Part shown: positions 1 through 8,488 of the stretch, one piece after another
Position numbering within the stretch: the stretch's first letter is position 1
Layout: each line of letters begins with the position of its first letter
DNA from: Streptomyces sp. NBC_01116
GTDB taxonomy: Bacteria; Actinomycetota; Actinomycetes; Streptomycetales; Streptomycetaceae
NCBI RefSeq assembly: GCF_041435495.1
Contig: NZ_CP108644.1
Coordinates: 6,185,501-6,249,500 of the forward strand
Direction: 5' to 3'
DNA: 64,000 nt
Translations under genes and position numbers: made by a program
Notes under the pieces: generated by a model
Told to the model about the DNA's origin: nothing
The model's database searches: none
What the model saw: only the letters and a program-made list of their open reading frames with translations

Positions 1-18
1 AACACGCCCCACGCGCGG

Positions 19-270
19 CTACGACCCGCGTTTCCTGTCCGCGCGCCCCTCGGGCCCGCTCACCGGCTTCCCGGGTCCCGGCCTGTCCAGGACGGCGTCC
101 CGCTCGGGCGCGGCCGGGACACGGACGGTCACCTTCCCGGAGGTCAGGTCTATCGGCCCCCGGTTCGGATCGCCGATGCCGAGATCCACCCGGCTCAGCT
201 CCAGCCGCTTCTGCTCGTCCGAGGTGTGCTTGCGCCCCGGGGCGAACAGCTCCTCGAAGAAATTGAACAC
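19..270 (-). CDS. DUF6191 family small protein
   Basis: This small protein of about 83 residues is recognised by its opening FNFFEELFAPGRKH and the later DPNRGPIDLTSGKV motif, which match the DUF6191 family of short actinobacterial proteins of unknown function. It has no signal peptide or membrane segment and ends in a charged, Pro-rich tail. I chose the GTG at 270 because GGAGGGA lies nine bases upstream. An ATG at 291 is in frame but has no ribosome site. It follows the sugar-dehydrogenase gene by 38 bases on the same strand, so the two may be co-transcribed. Family assignment is from memory of the motif; the role is unknown. Confidence 0.65.
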   Translation of the reverse strand: MFNFFEELFAPGRKHTSDEQKRLELSRVDLGIGDPNRGPIDLTSGKVTVRVPAAPERDAVLDRPGPGKPVSGPEGRADRKRGS

Positions 271-308
271 GGGCCGTGCTCCCTCCGACATGCCGCACGG
301 GCGGTCGG

Positions 309-1520
309 CTACTCCACCTCCACCTGGAGGACCCTGTCGTCCCCGGGCTTCCGCGTGCCCCGTCCGTCCGTGTTGCTGGTGACCAGCCACAGGCGGTCGC
401 TCCCCGCACTCACCACCGTACGCAGGCGGCCGTGCTTCTCGTCCAGGAACGACTGCGGGTCCGCAGAAGGTTCCTGCGCCTTCCCGCCGGACAGGGGAAT
501 GCGCCAGAGCCGCTCGCCGCGCAGCCCGGCCATCCAGATCGAGCCCTCCGCGTACGCGATCCCGCTGGGGGAGGCCTCCGAGGTCTTCCACTGCGCGACC
601 GGGTCGATGAACCCGTCCTCGCCCTCCTTGCCCTCCACCTCGGGCCAGCCGTAGTTCCCGCCGGGCTCGATCAGATTCAGCTCGTCCCAGGTGTTCTGGC
701 CGAACTCGGCGGCCCACAGCCGCTTCTCCTCGTCCCAGGCGAGCCCCTGCACATTGCGGTGCCCGTACGAATACACCACCGAGTCCGCCTCCGGATTGCC
801 GTGCACCGGCTCGCCGTCGGGGGTCATCCGCAGGATCTTGCCCGCCAGCGACTCCTTGTCCTGGGCCAGCCCGGTGTCCCCGGTCTCGCCGGTGCCCGCG
901 TACAGCATCCTGTCCGGGCCGAAGGCGATCCGGCCGCCGTTGTGGATGCTGCCCTTGGGGATGCCGCGCAGGATGGTGTCCGGCGCCCCCAGCTGCTGCC
1001 CCGCCGGGCGCTTCTCGTCGTAACTCATGCGGACGATCCGGTTGTCGGACGTGGTGGTGAAGTAGGCGTACACCAACTGGTCCGCGCCGAACGTGGCGGA
1101 CACGGCGAGCCCGAGCAGCCCGCCCTCGCCGGACGGGGACACCCCGGGCACCGAGCCCAGCAGCGTCTGCTTCCCGCTCTCGCCGTCGATCCGGTGGACC
1201 GTTCCCTCGTCGCGCGAGGACACCAGCAGGTCGCCGCCCGGCAGCGCGGCCAGGCCCCAGGGCGACTTCAGGTCCTCGGTCAGCGTCGAGACGACCTTCG
1301 CCGAGCCCTTCGCGGGCGGCGGATCGGCCGACCGGCTCGGGGAGGCCGGGGCAGCGGAGTCCCCCGAGGCGCTCGGGGAACCGGCGGGCCGCCCGGACGA
1401 ACCTCCGTCCCCGTCGCCGGAACACGCGGCGGTCAGCAGCAGGGCGGCCGACGCCAGCACGGCCACCGCCCCCCTGCGCATCGCCGGGGGCTGCACAGGT
1501 CCGAACAGAGCACCTCGCAC
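309..1520 (-). CDS. PQQ-dependent sugar dehydrogenase family lipoprotein
   Basis: This is a secreted lipoprotein of the glucose/sorbosone dehydrogenase family, a six-bladed beta-propeller that in active members oxidises aldose sugars with PQQ. The N-terminus has a basic region, a hydrophobic stretch and the lipobox LTAAC, followed by a Ser/Pro/Gly-rich linker of about 40 residues. The propeller then starts at DLKSPWGLAALPGG, which is the usual family opening. Family motifs include GGLLGLAVS, the central GSIHNGGRIAFGPD and the late NYGWPEVEG. The GTG at 1520 has AAAGGA eight bases upstream; the ATG at 1481 is an alternative start without a clear ribosome site. Whether it really binds PQQ cannot be seen. 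It probably faces the outside of the membrane. Confidence 0.85.
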   Translation of the reverse strand: MRGALFGPVQPPAMRRGAVAVLASAALLLTAACSGDGDGGSSGRPAGSPSASGDSAAPASPSRSADPPPAKGSAKVVSTLTEDLKSPWGLAALPGGDLLVSSRDEGTVHRIDGESGKQTLLGSVPGVSPSGEGGLLGLAVSATFGADQLVYAYFTTTSDNRIVRMSYDEKRPAGQQLGAPDTILRGIPKGSIHNGGRIAFGPDRMLYAGTGETGDTGLAQDKESLAGKILRMTPDGEPVHGNPEADSVVYSYGHRNVQGLAWDEEKRLWAAEFGQNTWDELNLIEPGGNYGWPEVEGKEGEDGFIDPVAQWKTSEASPSGIAYAEGSIWMAGLRGERLWRIPLSGGKAQEPSADPQSFLDEKHGRLRTVVSAGSDRLWLVTSNTDGRGTRKPGDDRVLQVEVE

Positions 1521-1705
1521 GGAACCGATCCTTTCGACGGTTGCCTGACTACCTGTTCCTACACCGCGACCGGCCCAGGAGTTCCCGATGCGCCCATTCT
1601 CCCGCCGCACGACCGGCCGCGCCCAGCCGTACGACGATCGCTTCCGCACCGGCGCGCGCTTCCGCGCCTGCTCCTGCTCCCGCTTCCGCTTCCGCACCGC
1701 GGCGC

Positions 1706-2698
1706 TCAGTCCCAGGACTCGCGGGCGGCGGGCAGACCGTCGATCTCCGCCAGGTCCCGGTCGTCCAGGACCACCCGCGCCGCCCCCGCGTTCTCCACCG
1801 CCCACCGCTCCCGCTTCGCCCCCGGCACCGGCACCACATGCGGGCCCTGGCGCAGCACCCACGCCAGCGCCACCTGGGCCACGGTCGCCCCGCGCCGCTC
1901 CGCGATCCGCCGCAGACCGGCCACCACCGGCTGGTTCGCCGCCATCACCTCCGCCGTGAACCGCGGATGCCTGGCCCGCAGATCCTCCGGCTCGAAACCC
2001 TGGCCCGGCTTCAGCGTCCCGGTCAGATAGCCGCTGCCCAGCGGCATCGCGGCCAGCAGCCCGACCCCGCGCGCCACGCACCACGGCAGCAGCTCCGCCA
2101 GCGCCTCGCGCGACCACACCGACAGCTCCGCCTCGACGGCGCTCACCGGGAAGACCTGCTGGATCCGCTCCAACTGCCGGATCGTTCCCTCGTGCGGGCC
2201 CTCGCCCGACCTGCGCGGGGCCCGCGCGCCCACCGCGCACAGCCCGAGCGAGCGCACCTTGCCCGCGGTGACCAGCTCCGCCATCGCACCCCAGGTCTCC
2301 TCCACCGGCACCTCCGGGTCGGCCCGGTGCAGTTGGTACAGGTCGATCACATCGGTCTGGAGCCGCCGCAGCGAGGCGTCGCAGGCCCGCCGCACGTACC
2401 CGGGACGGCCGTTGGCGACGATGTGCTGATCGCCCACCAGCAGCCCGCACTTGGTCGAGACGAACGCCTCCCGGCGGCGGCCCTTCAGCGCCCGTCCCAC
2501 CAGCAGCTCGTTGGTGAACGGGCCGTACATGTCCGCGGTGTCGAGCAGCCGGACGCCCGCGTCCAGCGCCGCGTGCACCGTCCGCACCGAACGGTCGCCG
2601 AGCTGCTGCGACGCGCTGTAACCCCAGCTCATCGGCATACAGCCGAGACCGACCGCACCCACGGCAAGCCCCGCCGCCCCGATAGTCCTGCTCTCCAA
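1706..2698 (-). CDS. aldo/keto reductase
   Basis: This is an NADPH-dependent aldo/keto reductase of 330 residues, the usual length for the (beta/alpha)8 barrel. The full catalytic tetrad can be read: Asp53 in LLDTADMYG, Tyr58 in the same motif, Lys83 in VSTKCG and His124 in YQLHRAD. The start is a TTG, with AGGAAAGG about ten bases upstream. No ATG lies at a sensible position, because the reading frame further upstream is Arg/Pro-rich and looks non-coding. The substrate is unknown. It points away from the PucR-type regulator gene on its right, so the 160-base gap between them may hold both promoters. The gap of 185 bases to the sugar dehydrogenase shows only short Arg-codon repeats. Confidence 0.88.
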   Translation of the reverse strand: MESRTIGAAGLAVGAVGLGCMPMSWGYSASQQLGDRSVRTVHAALDAGVRLLDTADMYGPFTNELLVGRALKGRRREAFVSTKCGLLVGDQHIVANGRPGYVRRACDASLRRLQTDVIDLYQLHRADPEVPVEETWGAMAELVTAGKVRSLGLCAVGARAPRRSGEGPHEGTIRQLERIQQVFPVSAVEAELSVWSREALAELLPWCVARGVGLLAAMPLGSGYLTGTLKPGQGFEPEDLRARHPRFTAEVMAANQPVVAGLRRIAERRGATVAQVALAWVLRQGPHVVPVPGAKRERWAVENAGAARVVLDDRDLAEIDGLPAARESWD

Positions 2699-2858
2699 CT
2701 CCCCGAACCCTTTCCTGGACGAGCCGTTGCGCCTTCCCCTCCGCCGCGGTCCGCCGGCGGCTCTTCCGGAGACGGCGCGGGAGCGCGGTCCCGGACCCGG
2801 ACGGCCACGCCCGTCCGATCCACGACGCAGGTCCCCGTCGGGGGAGTTCGATGAGTGA

Positions 2859-4007
2859 TTGACGGAAGCGTTTGGGCGATGTGACGATACGCCGATGCCC
2901 GGCCTACACGCACGGATGGCTGCCCGGGGTGGTGACTTCACCGCTGCCGTGGTCGCTCGCTGCGCGGCGGAGGTCCCGTTCTACGGGGAGCTGCCGCGCA
3001 GGACGCTGGACGGCGAGGTGACGCGCTCCATCACCGCTGTGCACGATCTGCTGCTGCGGGCCCTGCGCCAGGACGGCGTGATGGGCCCGGGCGACCTGAC
3101 CCGGCTGATCGAGTGGTCGGGGCGCCGGGCCGAGGAGCGCGTGCCCCTGGAGGCGGTGATCGCCGCCTATCTCGTCGGCGCCGAAGTGTGGTGGCAGGTG
3201 CTGTCCGAGACGGCGGAACCCGAGGAGCTGACCGGCGCCGGAGCCAAGCTGCTGGCCTGCCTGCACGCGGCGATGCCCGCCGTCGTGCTCGCCCACCGCA
3301 ACGCCCAGGAGGACATCCGCAGCGAGGACAAGCGGGTACGGCGGGCGCTGCTGACCGCGTTGCTCGCCGGCCGGCCGTACGAGGAACTGGCGGAGGCGGC
3401 AGGGGTATCGGTGGCCGGCGGGCACGAGGTGGTCGCCCTGTCCTTCGAGCCGAATCCGCCGCCCCGGCTGGTGCAGTCGTCGCTGGAGGCCCACGCGGGC
3501 GTCCCGGTGCTGATGGACCACGTCGCCGGGATCGCCCTGCTGCCGGGCGGTTACGACCTGTCCGGCCTGCGGGACGCGCTCGGGAAGGACACCGGGCACC
3601 GGGTGTTCGCCGCCGCGGCCCCGGCCGCCGCCCCGGCCGCCGTTCCCGCGGCGGCCCAAGAGGCGGGGCGGGTGCTCGAACTCGTCCGGCGGCTGGGCCG
3701 CAGGCCCGGGCTGTACCGACTCGACGACGTGCTCCTGGAGTACCAGCTCGCACGCCCGGGTGACGCACTGCTGCGGCTGGCGGCCAAGCTCGACCCGCTG
3801 GACGAGCACCCGTACCTGCTGGACACCTTGAGGGTGTTCGTCGACCACGGGCACAACCGCAGCCGGAGCGCCGCGGAGCTGTGCGTCCACCGCAACACGC
3901 TGGACTACAGGCTGCACCGGGTGACCACGCTGACCGGGCTGGACCCGGCCGTCCCCGCCGAGGCGCGGCTGTTGCAGGCGGCGCTCGTCGCCAGGGACCT
4001 CGCCTGA
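2859..4007 (+). CDS. PucR/CdaR-type transcriptional regulator
   Basis: This is a DNA-binding regulator of about 382 residues. The first half resembles the RsbRD-like sensory region seen in these proteins, an Ala-rich linker follows near residues 247-270, and the C-terminus carries the PucR-type helix-turn-helix with the signature SRSAAELCVHRNTLDYRLHRV. The start is uncertain: a TTG at 2859 has GGGGAG twelve bases upstream, while an ATG at 2895 has no obvious ribosome site. It is divergent from the aldo/keto reductase and may control it. The last twelve bases of the gene, including the stop, are copied in a perfect 38-base tandem duplication just downstream. The effector is unknown. Confidence 0.82.
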   Translation: MTEAFGRCDDTPMPGLHARMAARGGDFTAAVVARCAAEVPFYGELPRRTLDGEVTRSITAVHDLLLRALRQDGVMGPGDLTRLIEWSGRRAEERVPLEAVIAAYLVGAEVWWQVLSETAEPEELTGAGAKLLACLHAAMPAVVLAHRNAQEDIRSEDKRVRRALLTALLAGRPYEELAEAAGVSVAGGHEVVALSFEPNPPPRLVQSSLEAHAGVPVLMDHVAGIALLPGGYDLSGLRDALGKDTGHRVFAAAAPAAAPAAVPAAAQEAGRVLELVRRLGRRPGLYRLDDVLLEYQLARPGDALLRLAAKLDPLDEHPYLLDTLRVFVDHGHNRSRSAAELCVHRNTLDYRLHRVTTLTGLDPAVPAEARLLQAALVARDLA

Positions 4008-4066
4008 GGGGCGCCCCGACCGCGGGGCCCAGGGACCTCGCCTGAGGGGCGCCCCGACCGCGGGGC
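3991..4066. repeat. 38-bp perfect tandem duplication over a gene end
   Basis: Bases 3991-4028 and 4029-4066 are identical. The unit contains the last codons and TGA of the upstream regulator plus a GC-rich GGGGCGCCCC palindrome that could act as a terminator, so the end of the gene is present twice. It looks like a recent slippage or unequal-crossover event. Confidence 0.95.
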
Positions 4067-4112
4067 CGGACGGCGGACCCGGCCGCGGCCCTCGCGGCGG
4101 CCGGGCACGGCA

Positions 4113-5603
4113 CTACAGCCAGGCCCGCAGCTCCTCCTGCCGCGGGGCGAGGACCGTGGACGTGCCGGGATGGTCGAAGACCCTGACCGGGCGGCGGGCG
4201 TCCCAGGCGGTCCATCCGGGGTCGCCCGAGGCGGCGAAGTCGACCCAGGCGCGGTGCATGGCGTCGGCCAGGGGCTGAGGGGCGTCGGGACCGGAGAGCG
4301 CCTCACCGTGACGGAGGTTGTCGAAGACGAATCCGATCTCCAGCGCGTGGCAGGCGCCCAGCCCCAGAACCGGCGAGCGCCAGGCGAACTCGTAGAAATA
4401 CGTCCGGGCGGGCCGGGAGCCGCCGGACCGGGAGGCCGTGATCCGGGAGCCGGCGGCCCGGGGGTCCGCAGCCGGGGAGTCCGCAACCCGGGAATCGGCG
4501 AGCCGGGAGTCGGCGAGCCGGTTGAGCGGCCCCCGCAGCAGCAGGTCGGTGGCCATCTCGCCGAGGATCACCCCCGGCTTCGCGTCCGGCCGGCCCGCCC
4601 GGTACAGCCGTGCCACCCGACCGGGAATCCTGAACTTCCACAGGGCCAGCCGCAGCGTGAGCCCGTTGACGCGGTCCACCGCTCCGCCCGGCACGAACCA
4701 CAACCGGTACTCCTCCCGGTTGCAGCCCAGCAGCAGGTCGACCGAGGGCGGCGGAGGATCGGCCGGCACCACGTCGTCGTCGACCACGATGTGGAAGCCC
4801 GGTCCGCCGCCGACCGGGTCGGCCCTGCCGACCAGCTCGTCCTGGACGTCCAGCAGCCGCTCGCGGTCCACCCCGGCGAACTCCTCGGCGGTGGCGGGCA
4901 CCCGCAGCGCCTTCGCCATCGCCCGCACGGTCCTGGCGCCCTCGCCGCGCGTCACGGTGTGCGGCGGGCCGCTCTGCAGGACCGCCCGGTGGAACAGACC
5001 GGCCGCGCGCGGGCTGGTCAGCAGCGCGGCGATGCTGATGGCTCCGGCGGACTCACCGCAGACCGTGACGCACCCGGGGTCTCCGCCGAATCCCGCGATG
5101 TTGTCCCGCACCCAGGTCAGCGCGGCGATCTGGTCCAGCAGACCCCGGTTGTCGGGTGCGTCGGGGAAGACGCCGAACCCCTCCACGCCGAGCCGGTAGT
5201 TGACCGAGACCAGGACCACACCGTCGCGGGCGAAGGCCCGGCCGTCGTACAGGGGCATGGCGGCGGAGCCGTTGCGCAGGGAACCTCCGTGGATCCACAC
5301 CAGCACTGGCAGCGGTCCGTCGCCGTCCCGGGGAGCCCAGACGTTCAGGTTGAGGCACTCCTCCCCGGGGATGTCCACATCGGGAATCAGCTGGTCCAGG
5401 GGCGGCCGGTAGGGGCGTTGCGGAGCGGTCGGCCCGAACTCCAGCGCGTCGCGTATCCCCTCCCAGGGCTCGACGGGCGCCGGGGCGCGGAACCGATGGA
5501 CCCCGAAGGGCGCGGCGGCGTAGGGGATCCCCAGGTAGGTGGCGATTCCCCCGTCGGCGCGGCCCCGCACCTTTCCCTGGAGAGTCGTCGCGATGATGTC
5601 CAT
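4113..5603 (-). CDS. type-B carboxylesterase
   Basis: This is a carboxylesterase/lipase of the type-B (para-nitrobenzyl esterase) family, 496 residues, with an alpha/beta-hydrolase fold that cleaves carboxylic esters. The oxyanion-hole motif WIHGG lies at about 103-107 and the nucleophile Ser185 is in GESAG. Early family motifs GIPYAAAP and EECLNLNVW are clear. There is no signal peptide, so it should be cytoplasmic. The ATG follows AAAGGA by five bases. A run of imperfect LADSR-type repeats at about residues 360-390 is unusual for the family and comes from a 15-base repeat in the DNA. The secreted hydrolase gene lies 78 bases upstream on the same strand, suggesting one transcript. Confidence 0.9.
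   Translation of the reverse strand: MDIIATTLQGKVRGRADGGIATYLGIPYAAAPFGVHRFRAPAPVEPWEGIRDALEFGPTAPQRPYRPPLDQLIPDVDIPGEECLNLNVWAPRDGDGPLPVLVWIHGGSLRNGSAAMPLYDGRAFARDGVVLVSVNYRLGVEGFGVFPDAPDNRGLLDQIAALTWVRDNIAGFGGDPGCVTVCGESAGAISIAALLTSPRAAGLFHRAVLQSGPPHTVTRGEGARTVRAMAKALRVPATAEEFAGVDRERLLDVQDELVGRADPVGGGPGFHIVVDDDVVPADPPPPSVDLLLGCNREEYRLWFVPGGAVDRVNGLTLRLALWKFRIPGRVARLYRAGRPDAKPGVILGEMATDLLLRGPLNRLADSRLADSRVADSPAADPRAAGSRITASRSGGSRPARTYFYEFAWRSPVLGLGACHALEIGFVFDNLRHGEALSGPDAPQPLADAMHRAWVDFAASGDPGWTAWDARRPVRVFDHPGTSTVLAPRQEELRAWL
4436..4522. repeat. 15-bp minisatellite inside the carboxylesterase gene
   Basis: Imperfect copies of a unit like CCGGGAGTCGGCGAG run through this stretch. Because the unit is a multiple of three, the esterase frame stays open and gains repeated LADSR-like residues in a surface region. 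Confidence 0.85.
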
Positions 5604-5681
5604 ATCGGTCCTTTCACGAGAAGTGCCGCTTCCCCGGCCGGGGGGCGCCCGGGGAAGCGGCGGAGAGGGGATCGGGGCGGG

Positions 5682-6572
5682 TTACGGAGTGGCGGCCGGG
5701 ACGCTCAGGGCCCGGCCGTTCCGGCGGACGTCGGACCAGGTGGCGGAGTCGGTGCAGATGCCGCAGCCGGGGCCGAAGAACTGGGCACGGGCCGCCCGGT
5801 CGCCCATGAGGTGGGCCCGGAACCACGCGGTGGTCGGTGCCGCGAACGGGCCGGGATCGCCGACGACCGTGAAGTGGTCCGCCCCGCGCACCTCGCCGTA
5901 GAGGGCCGGAATGTGGTCGGCGGCGTTGTAGAAGGCCTTGACCAGGGCGGGGAAGACGATGCTGTCATTCTGACCGGCCAGCAGCAACGCCGGTACGCGC
6001 ACCGCGTTGATGTTCGCCAGCGGGCCGGGCTGGATCGGCAGGACGGCGTCGATGCGGGGGTCCGAGCCGACGACGATGGCGGCCGCGCCGCCCTGGGAGT
6101 GACCCGACGCGCCGATGTGCTCCAGGTCGACACGGTCGAAGAAGACGCTGCCCCGGTCGGCGTTCCTGCCGGTGAGCATGGCGATGCTCGCCCGCATCGA
6201 GATCCCGAGGTTGGACATGGGGGTGTTGGCGGCGGCGACGACGAAGCCCTGACTGGCCCAGTGGAGCATCAGGTCCCGGTAGACGAGGGGGACGCCGCCG
6301 GTGCCGTTGCCCCACACGATCACCGGGTGGCGGCGGTCGCTGTCGGCGATGTCGCGCGGGTAGTACAGCGTGGTGACCGCCCCGACCTCCACCGCCGTGG
6401 CGTACGGGCCGGGAGCCCCGAAGTCACCGGCGGCAGAGGCGGTGGGCGTCCTGACGGGCGCGGCGGCCACGGTCGTGTCCGTGGCGGCCGCGGCGGTGCC
6501 CGCGCCCGCCGACGCGGTCAGGACCAGGGCGAGTGCGGCCAGCGGGGCGAGCAGATTCCTTCTCCACAACAC
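5682..6572 (-). CDS. secreted alpha/beta-hydrolase (GHSQGG type)
   Basis: This is an exported alpha/beta-hydrolase of 296 residues, related to the chlorophyllase/dienelactone-hydrolase/polyester-hydrolase group. The N-terminus is a classic Sec signal (two Arg, a hydrophobic core, then an Ala-rich cleavage region near residue 30). The nucleophile Ser sits in GHSQGG, the probable acid Asp in LLAGQNDSIVFP and the His in GADHFTVVG. The pair of Cys in GPGCGICTD near the C-terminus could form a disulfide, as in secreted cutinase-like enzymes. AGGAG lies seven bases before the ATG. It is upstream of the carboxylesterase on the same strand. The substrate cannot be told; a lipid, wax or polyester is possible. 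Confidence 0.85.
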   Translation of the reverse strand: MLWRRNLLAPLAALALVLTASAGAGTAAAATDTTVAAAPVRTPTASAAGDFGAPGPYATAVEVGAVTTLYYPRDIADSDRRHPVIVWGNGTGGVPLVYRDLMLHWASQGFVVAAANTPMSNLGISMRASIAMLTGRNADRGSVFFDRVDLEHIGASGHSQGGAAAIVVGSDPRIDAVLPIQPGPLANINAVRVPALLLAGQNDSIVFPALVKAFYNAADHIPALYGEVRGADHFTVVGDPGPFAAPTTAWFRAHLMGDRAARAQFFGPGCGICTDSATWSDVRRNGRALSVPAATP

Positions 6573-6719
6573 GGCGACTCCTGACGTCAGGGTGAACCGG
6601 ATGACGCGGCCGGATCACATCGGTGTCCGACGGCACATCCTGGGGGAGCGGCGGCCGGTCGTCTCTGCGCAGTCGCGGCAATCACCGACGGCGGAGTTTG
6701 TGCAACCTGCCAGGGCGGC

Positions 6720-7055
6720 TCACCGGAGCCCGCCGGCCTCCGCGGCGAGTTCGCGCTTGAGGATCTTGCCGGTGGACGTCAGCGGCAGGCTGTCGCGGAA
6801 CTCCACGCTGCGCGGGTACTTGTAGGCGGCCACGCGTTCGCGGCACCAGGCGATCAGCTCGTCCTCGCGCAGGTCCGTGCCGGGCACGGGGATGACGAAC
6901 GCCTTGACGTCCTCCCCGTGCGTGGCGTGGGGCACGCCCACCACCGCGGCCATGCTCACGGCCGGATGCGTGATGAGGACCTCCTCGATCTCGCGCGGGT
7001 AGACGTTGAAGCCGCCGCGGATGATCAGGTCCTCGACCCGGTCCACGACGTACCC
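6720..7055 (-). pseudogene. 3' remnant of an acyl-CoA ligase (AMP-forming)
   Basis: This is only the last 110 or so residues of an AMP-dependent acyl-CoA ligase. It begins inside the hinge motif GYVVDRVEDLIIRGGFNVYPRE and runs through the C-terminal lid to the catalytic Lys in PLTSTGKILKREL and a normal stop. The adenylation core, about 400 residues, is missing. Homology stops at about 7055, exactly where the remnant of a PucR regulator begins on the other strand. The frame stays open further to 7133, but that part is antisense to the PucR piece and is not ligase-like. It has no start of its own and is almost surely non-functional. Confidence 0.88.
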
Positions 7056-7056
7056 G

Positions 7057-7284
7057 GTGCTGGCCGCACCGGACCGCAAGGACCTGATGGAGACGCTCAC
7101 CGCCTGGCTGGACTCGGACACCGGATCCACCACCGAGATCGCCGAGATCCTCTACTGCCACCGCAACACCGTCCGCAACCGCCTCGACCGGGTCTCCCGC
7201 CTCACCGGACGTTCCCTGCTCCGGCCGGCGGACGTCGCCGCCCTGTACGCCGGGGTGCGGGCCCTCGAACTGCGCCCCCGCTGA
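7057..7284 (+). pseudogene. 3' remnant of a PucR-type regulator
   Basis: This is the C-terminal 75 residues of a PucR-family regulator, containing the helix-turn-helix TTEIAEILYCHRNTVRNRLDRV and a natural stop. The first 300 or more residues are missing. It abuts the ligase remnant on the opposite strand, so a single deletion seems to have removed the 5' halves and the shared promoter of two divergent genes. The frame continues a little upstream to 7006 but there it is antisense to the ligase. No ribosome site is present. A free helix-turn-helix domain could in principle be made, but I think it is a dead fragment. Confidence 0.85.
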
Positions 7285-7350
7285 CCGCCGCTCGCGCGAG
7301 GGCCGGGCGGCCCTGGAGCGCTCGCACATCTGTCGCATAGCCTCCTGACC

Positions 7351-8298
7351 ATGACTGCGACGACTGCTGATGTGTGGCTGCCCTTCCCCGCCGAGGAGAT
7401 CGAGGGGCTGCCCGAGGGCCTCGACTACCTCTTCTGGGACGGCGAACCGGACTACCCGGGGGACCCGGCCGACTGCGCCTACTACGTCGTGCCCTACATG
7501 AAGGGCCCCGAGGTCGCGATGCGCCCGCTCGGCTCGATGAGCGCCGTCCAGGTGGTGCAGACGCTCTCGGCGGGCATCGACCACGTGGAGCCGGGCCTCG
7601 GCCTGCTCCACGCCGGCGTACGCCTCTGCAACGCCAAGGGGGTGCACGAGACGTCCACCGCCGAGCTGACGCTCGCCCTGATCCTCGCCTCCCTGCGCGG
7701 GCTCCCCGGATTCGTCCACGGGCAGGACAAGGAGGAGTGGCGCTCCGGCTTCTACCCGTCGCTCGCCGACAAGTCCGTCCTCATCGTGGGCTACGGATCC
7801 ATCGGCTCGGCCATCGAGGACCGGCTCGCCCCCTTCGAGTGCGCGCGGGTGGCGCGCGTCGCGCGCTCCGCGCGGACCACCGCACGCGGCCCCGTACACA
7901 CGCTCGACGATCTGCCCGCTCTGCTGCCCGAGGCCGACGTCGTGATCCTCTCCACTCCGCTGAACCCGTCCACGCAGGGGCTGGTGGGCACCGACTTCCT
8001 CGCCGCGATGCCCGACGGAGCCCTCCTCGTCAACGTCGCCCGCGGTGGAGTCGTCGACACCAAGGCCCTGTTGTCCGAACTCGAATCCGGACGACTGCGC
8101 GCCGCACTCGATGTCACCGACCCGGAACCCCTGCCCGCGGGCCACCCTCTCTGGCATGCTCCGAATGTCTTGATCACGCCCCATGTGGGCGGCAGCACCT
8201 CGGCGTTCGAACCGCGCGCCAAGCGGCTGCTGGCCGCACAGCTCACCCGGTTCGCCGCCGGAGAGCCGGTGCGCAACGTCGTGACCACCACCGGCTGA
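7351..8298 (+). CDS. D-isomer-specific 2-hydroxyacid dehydrogenase
   Basis: This is an NAD(P)-dependent 2-hydroxyacid dehydrogenase of 315 residues that reduces or oxidises a D-2-hydroxyacid/2-ketoacid pair. The Rossmann motif VGYGSIGSAIEDRL lies near residue 148. The family block LLVNVARGGVVDTKAL contains the catalytic Arg region, and the His-containing NVLITPHVGGST motif follows. The Asp/Glu relay lies in DVTDPEPLP. The ATG at 7351 follows the PucR remnant by 66 bases and has only a weak ribosome site. It stands alone with the c-di-GMP gene 190 bases downstream. The substrate is not evident; phosphonate, glyoxylate and hydroxypyruvate are all used in the family. Confidence 0.9.
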   Translation: MTATTADVWLPFPAEEIEGLPEGLDYLFWDGEPDYPGDPADCAYYVVPYMKGPEVAMRPLGSMSAVQVVQTLSAGIDHVEPGLGLLHAGVRLCNAKGVHETSTAELTLALILASLRGLPGFVHGQDKEEWRSGFYPSLADKSVLIVGYGSIGSAIEDRLAPFECARVARVARSARTTARGPVHTLDDLPALLPEADVVILSTPLNPSTQGLVGTDFLAAMPDGALLVNVARGGVVDTKALLSELESGRLRAALDVTDPEPLPAGHPLWHAPNVLITPHVGGSTSAFEPRAKRLLAAQLTRFAAGEPVRNVVTTTG

Positions 8299-8364
8299 GC
8301 CCGCCGAAGCAGCCACGCTACGGGGCGGTCCGGATGCACGCAGTGCCGCTCACCTCGCCTTTCG

Positions 8365-8377
8365 TCACGGAGCGTAG
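8365..8377. promoter_or_regulatory. possible BldD box upstream of the c-di-GMP gene
   Basis: TCACGGAGCGTAG resembles, with two mismatches, the BldD box that I recall as TnACnC(A/T)GnGTnA. BldD represses several Streptomyces c-di-GMP genes, so the site is plausible, but it is weak on sequence alone. Confidence 0.35.
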
Positions 8378-8488
8378 AGGAACTATGGCCCTGAGTGACG
8401 GATCTGGTGTATCGTCCGACCCGGGGGGCTGCGCCGTGGAAGGGACGGCGCGGGGGGAGCATCGGAACGCGAGGGGGCGACGGGCGAT

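Noticed and set aside
1521..1705. Small gene between the sugar dehydrogenase and the aldo/keto reductase
   Set aside because: Frames there are Arg/Lys/Glu codon repeats without a start site or motif.
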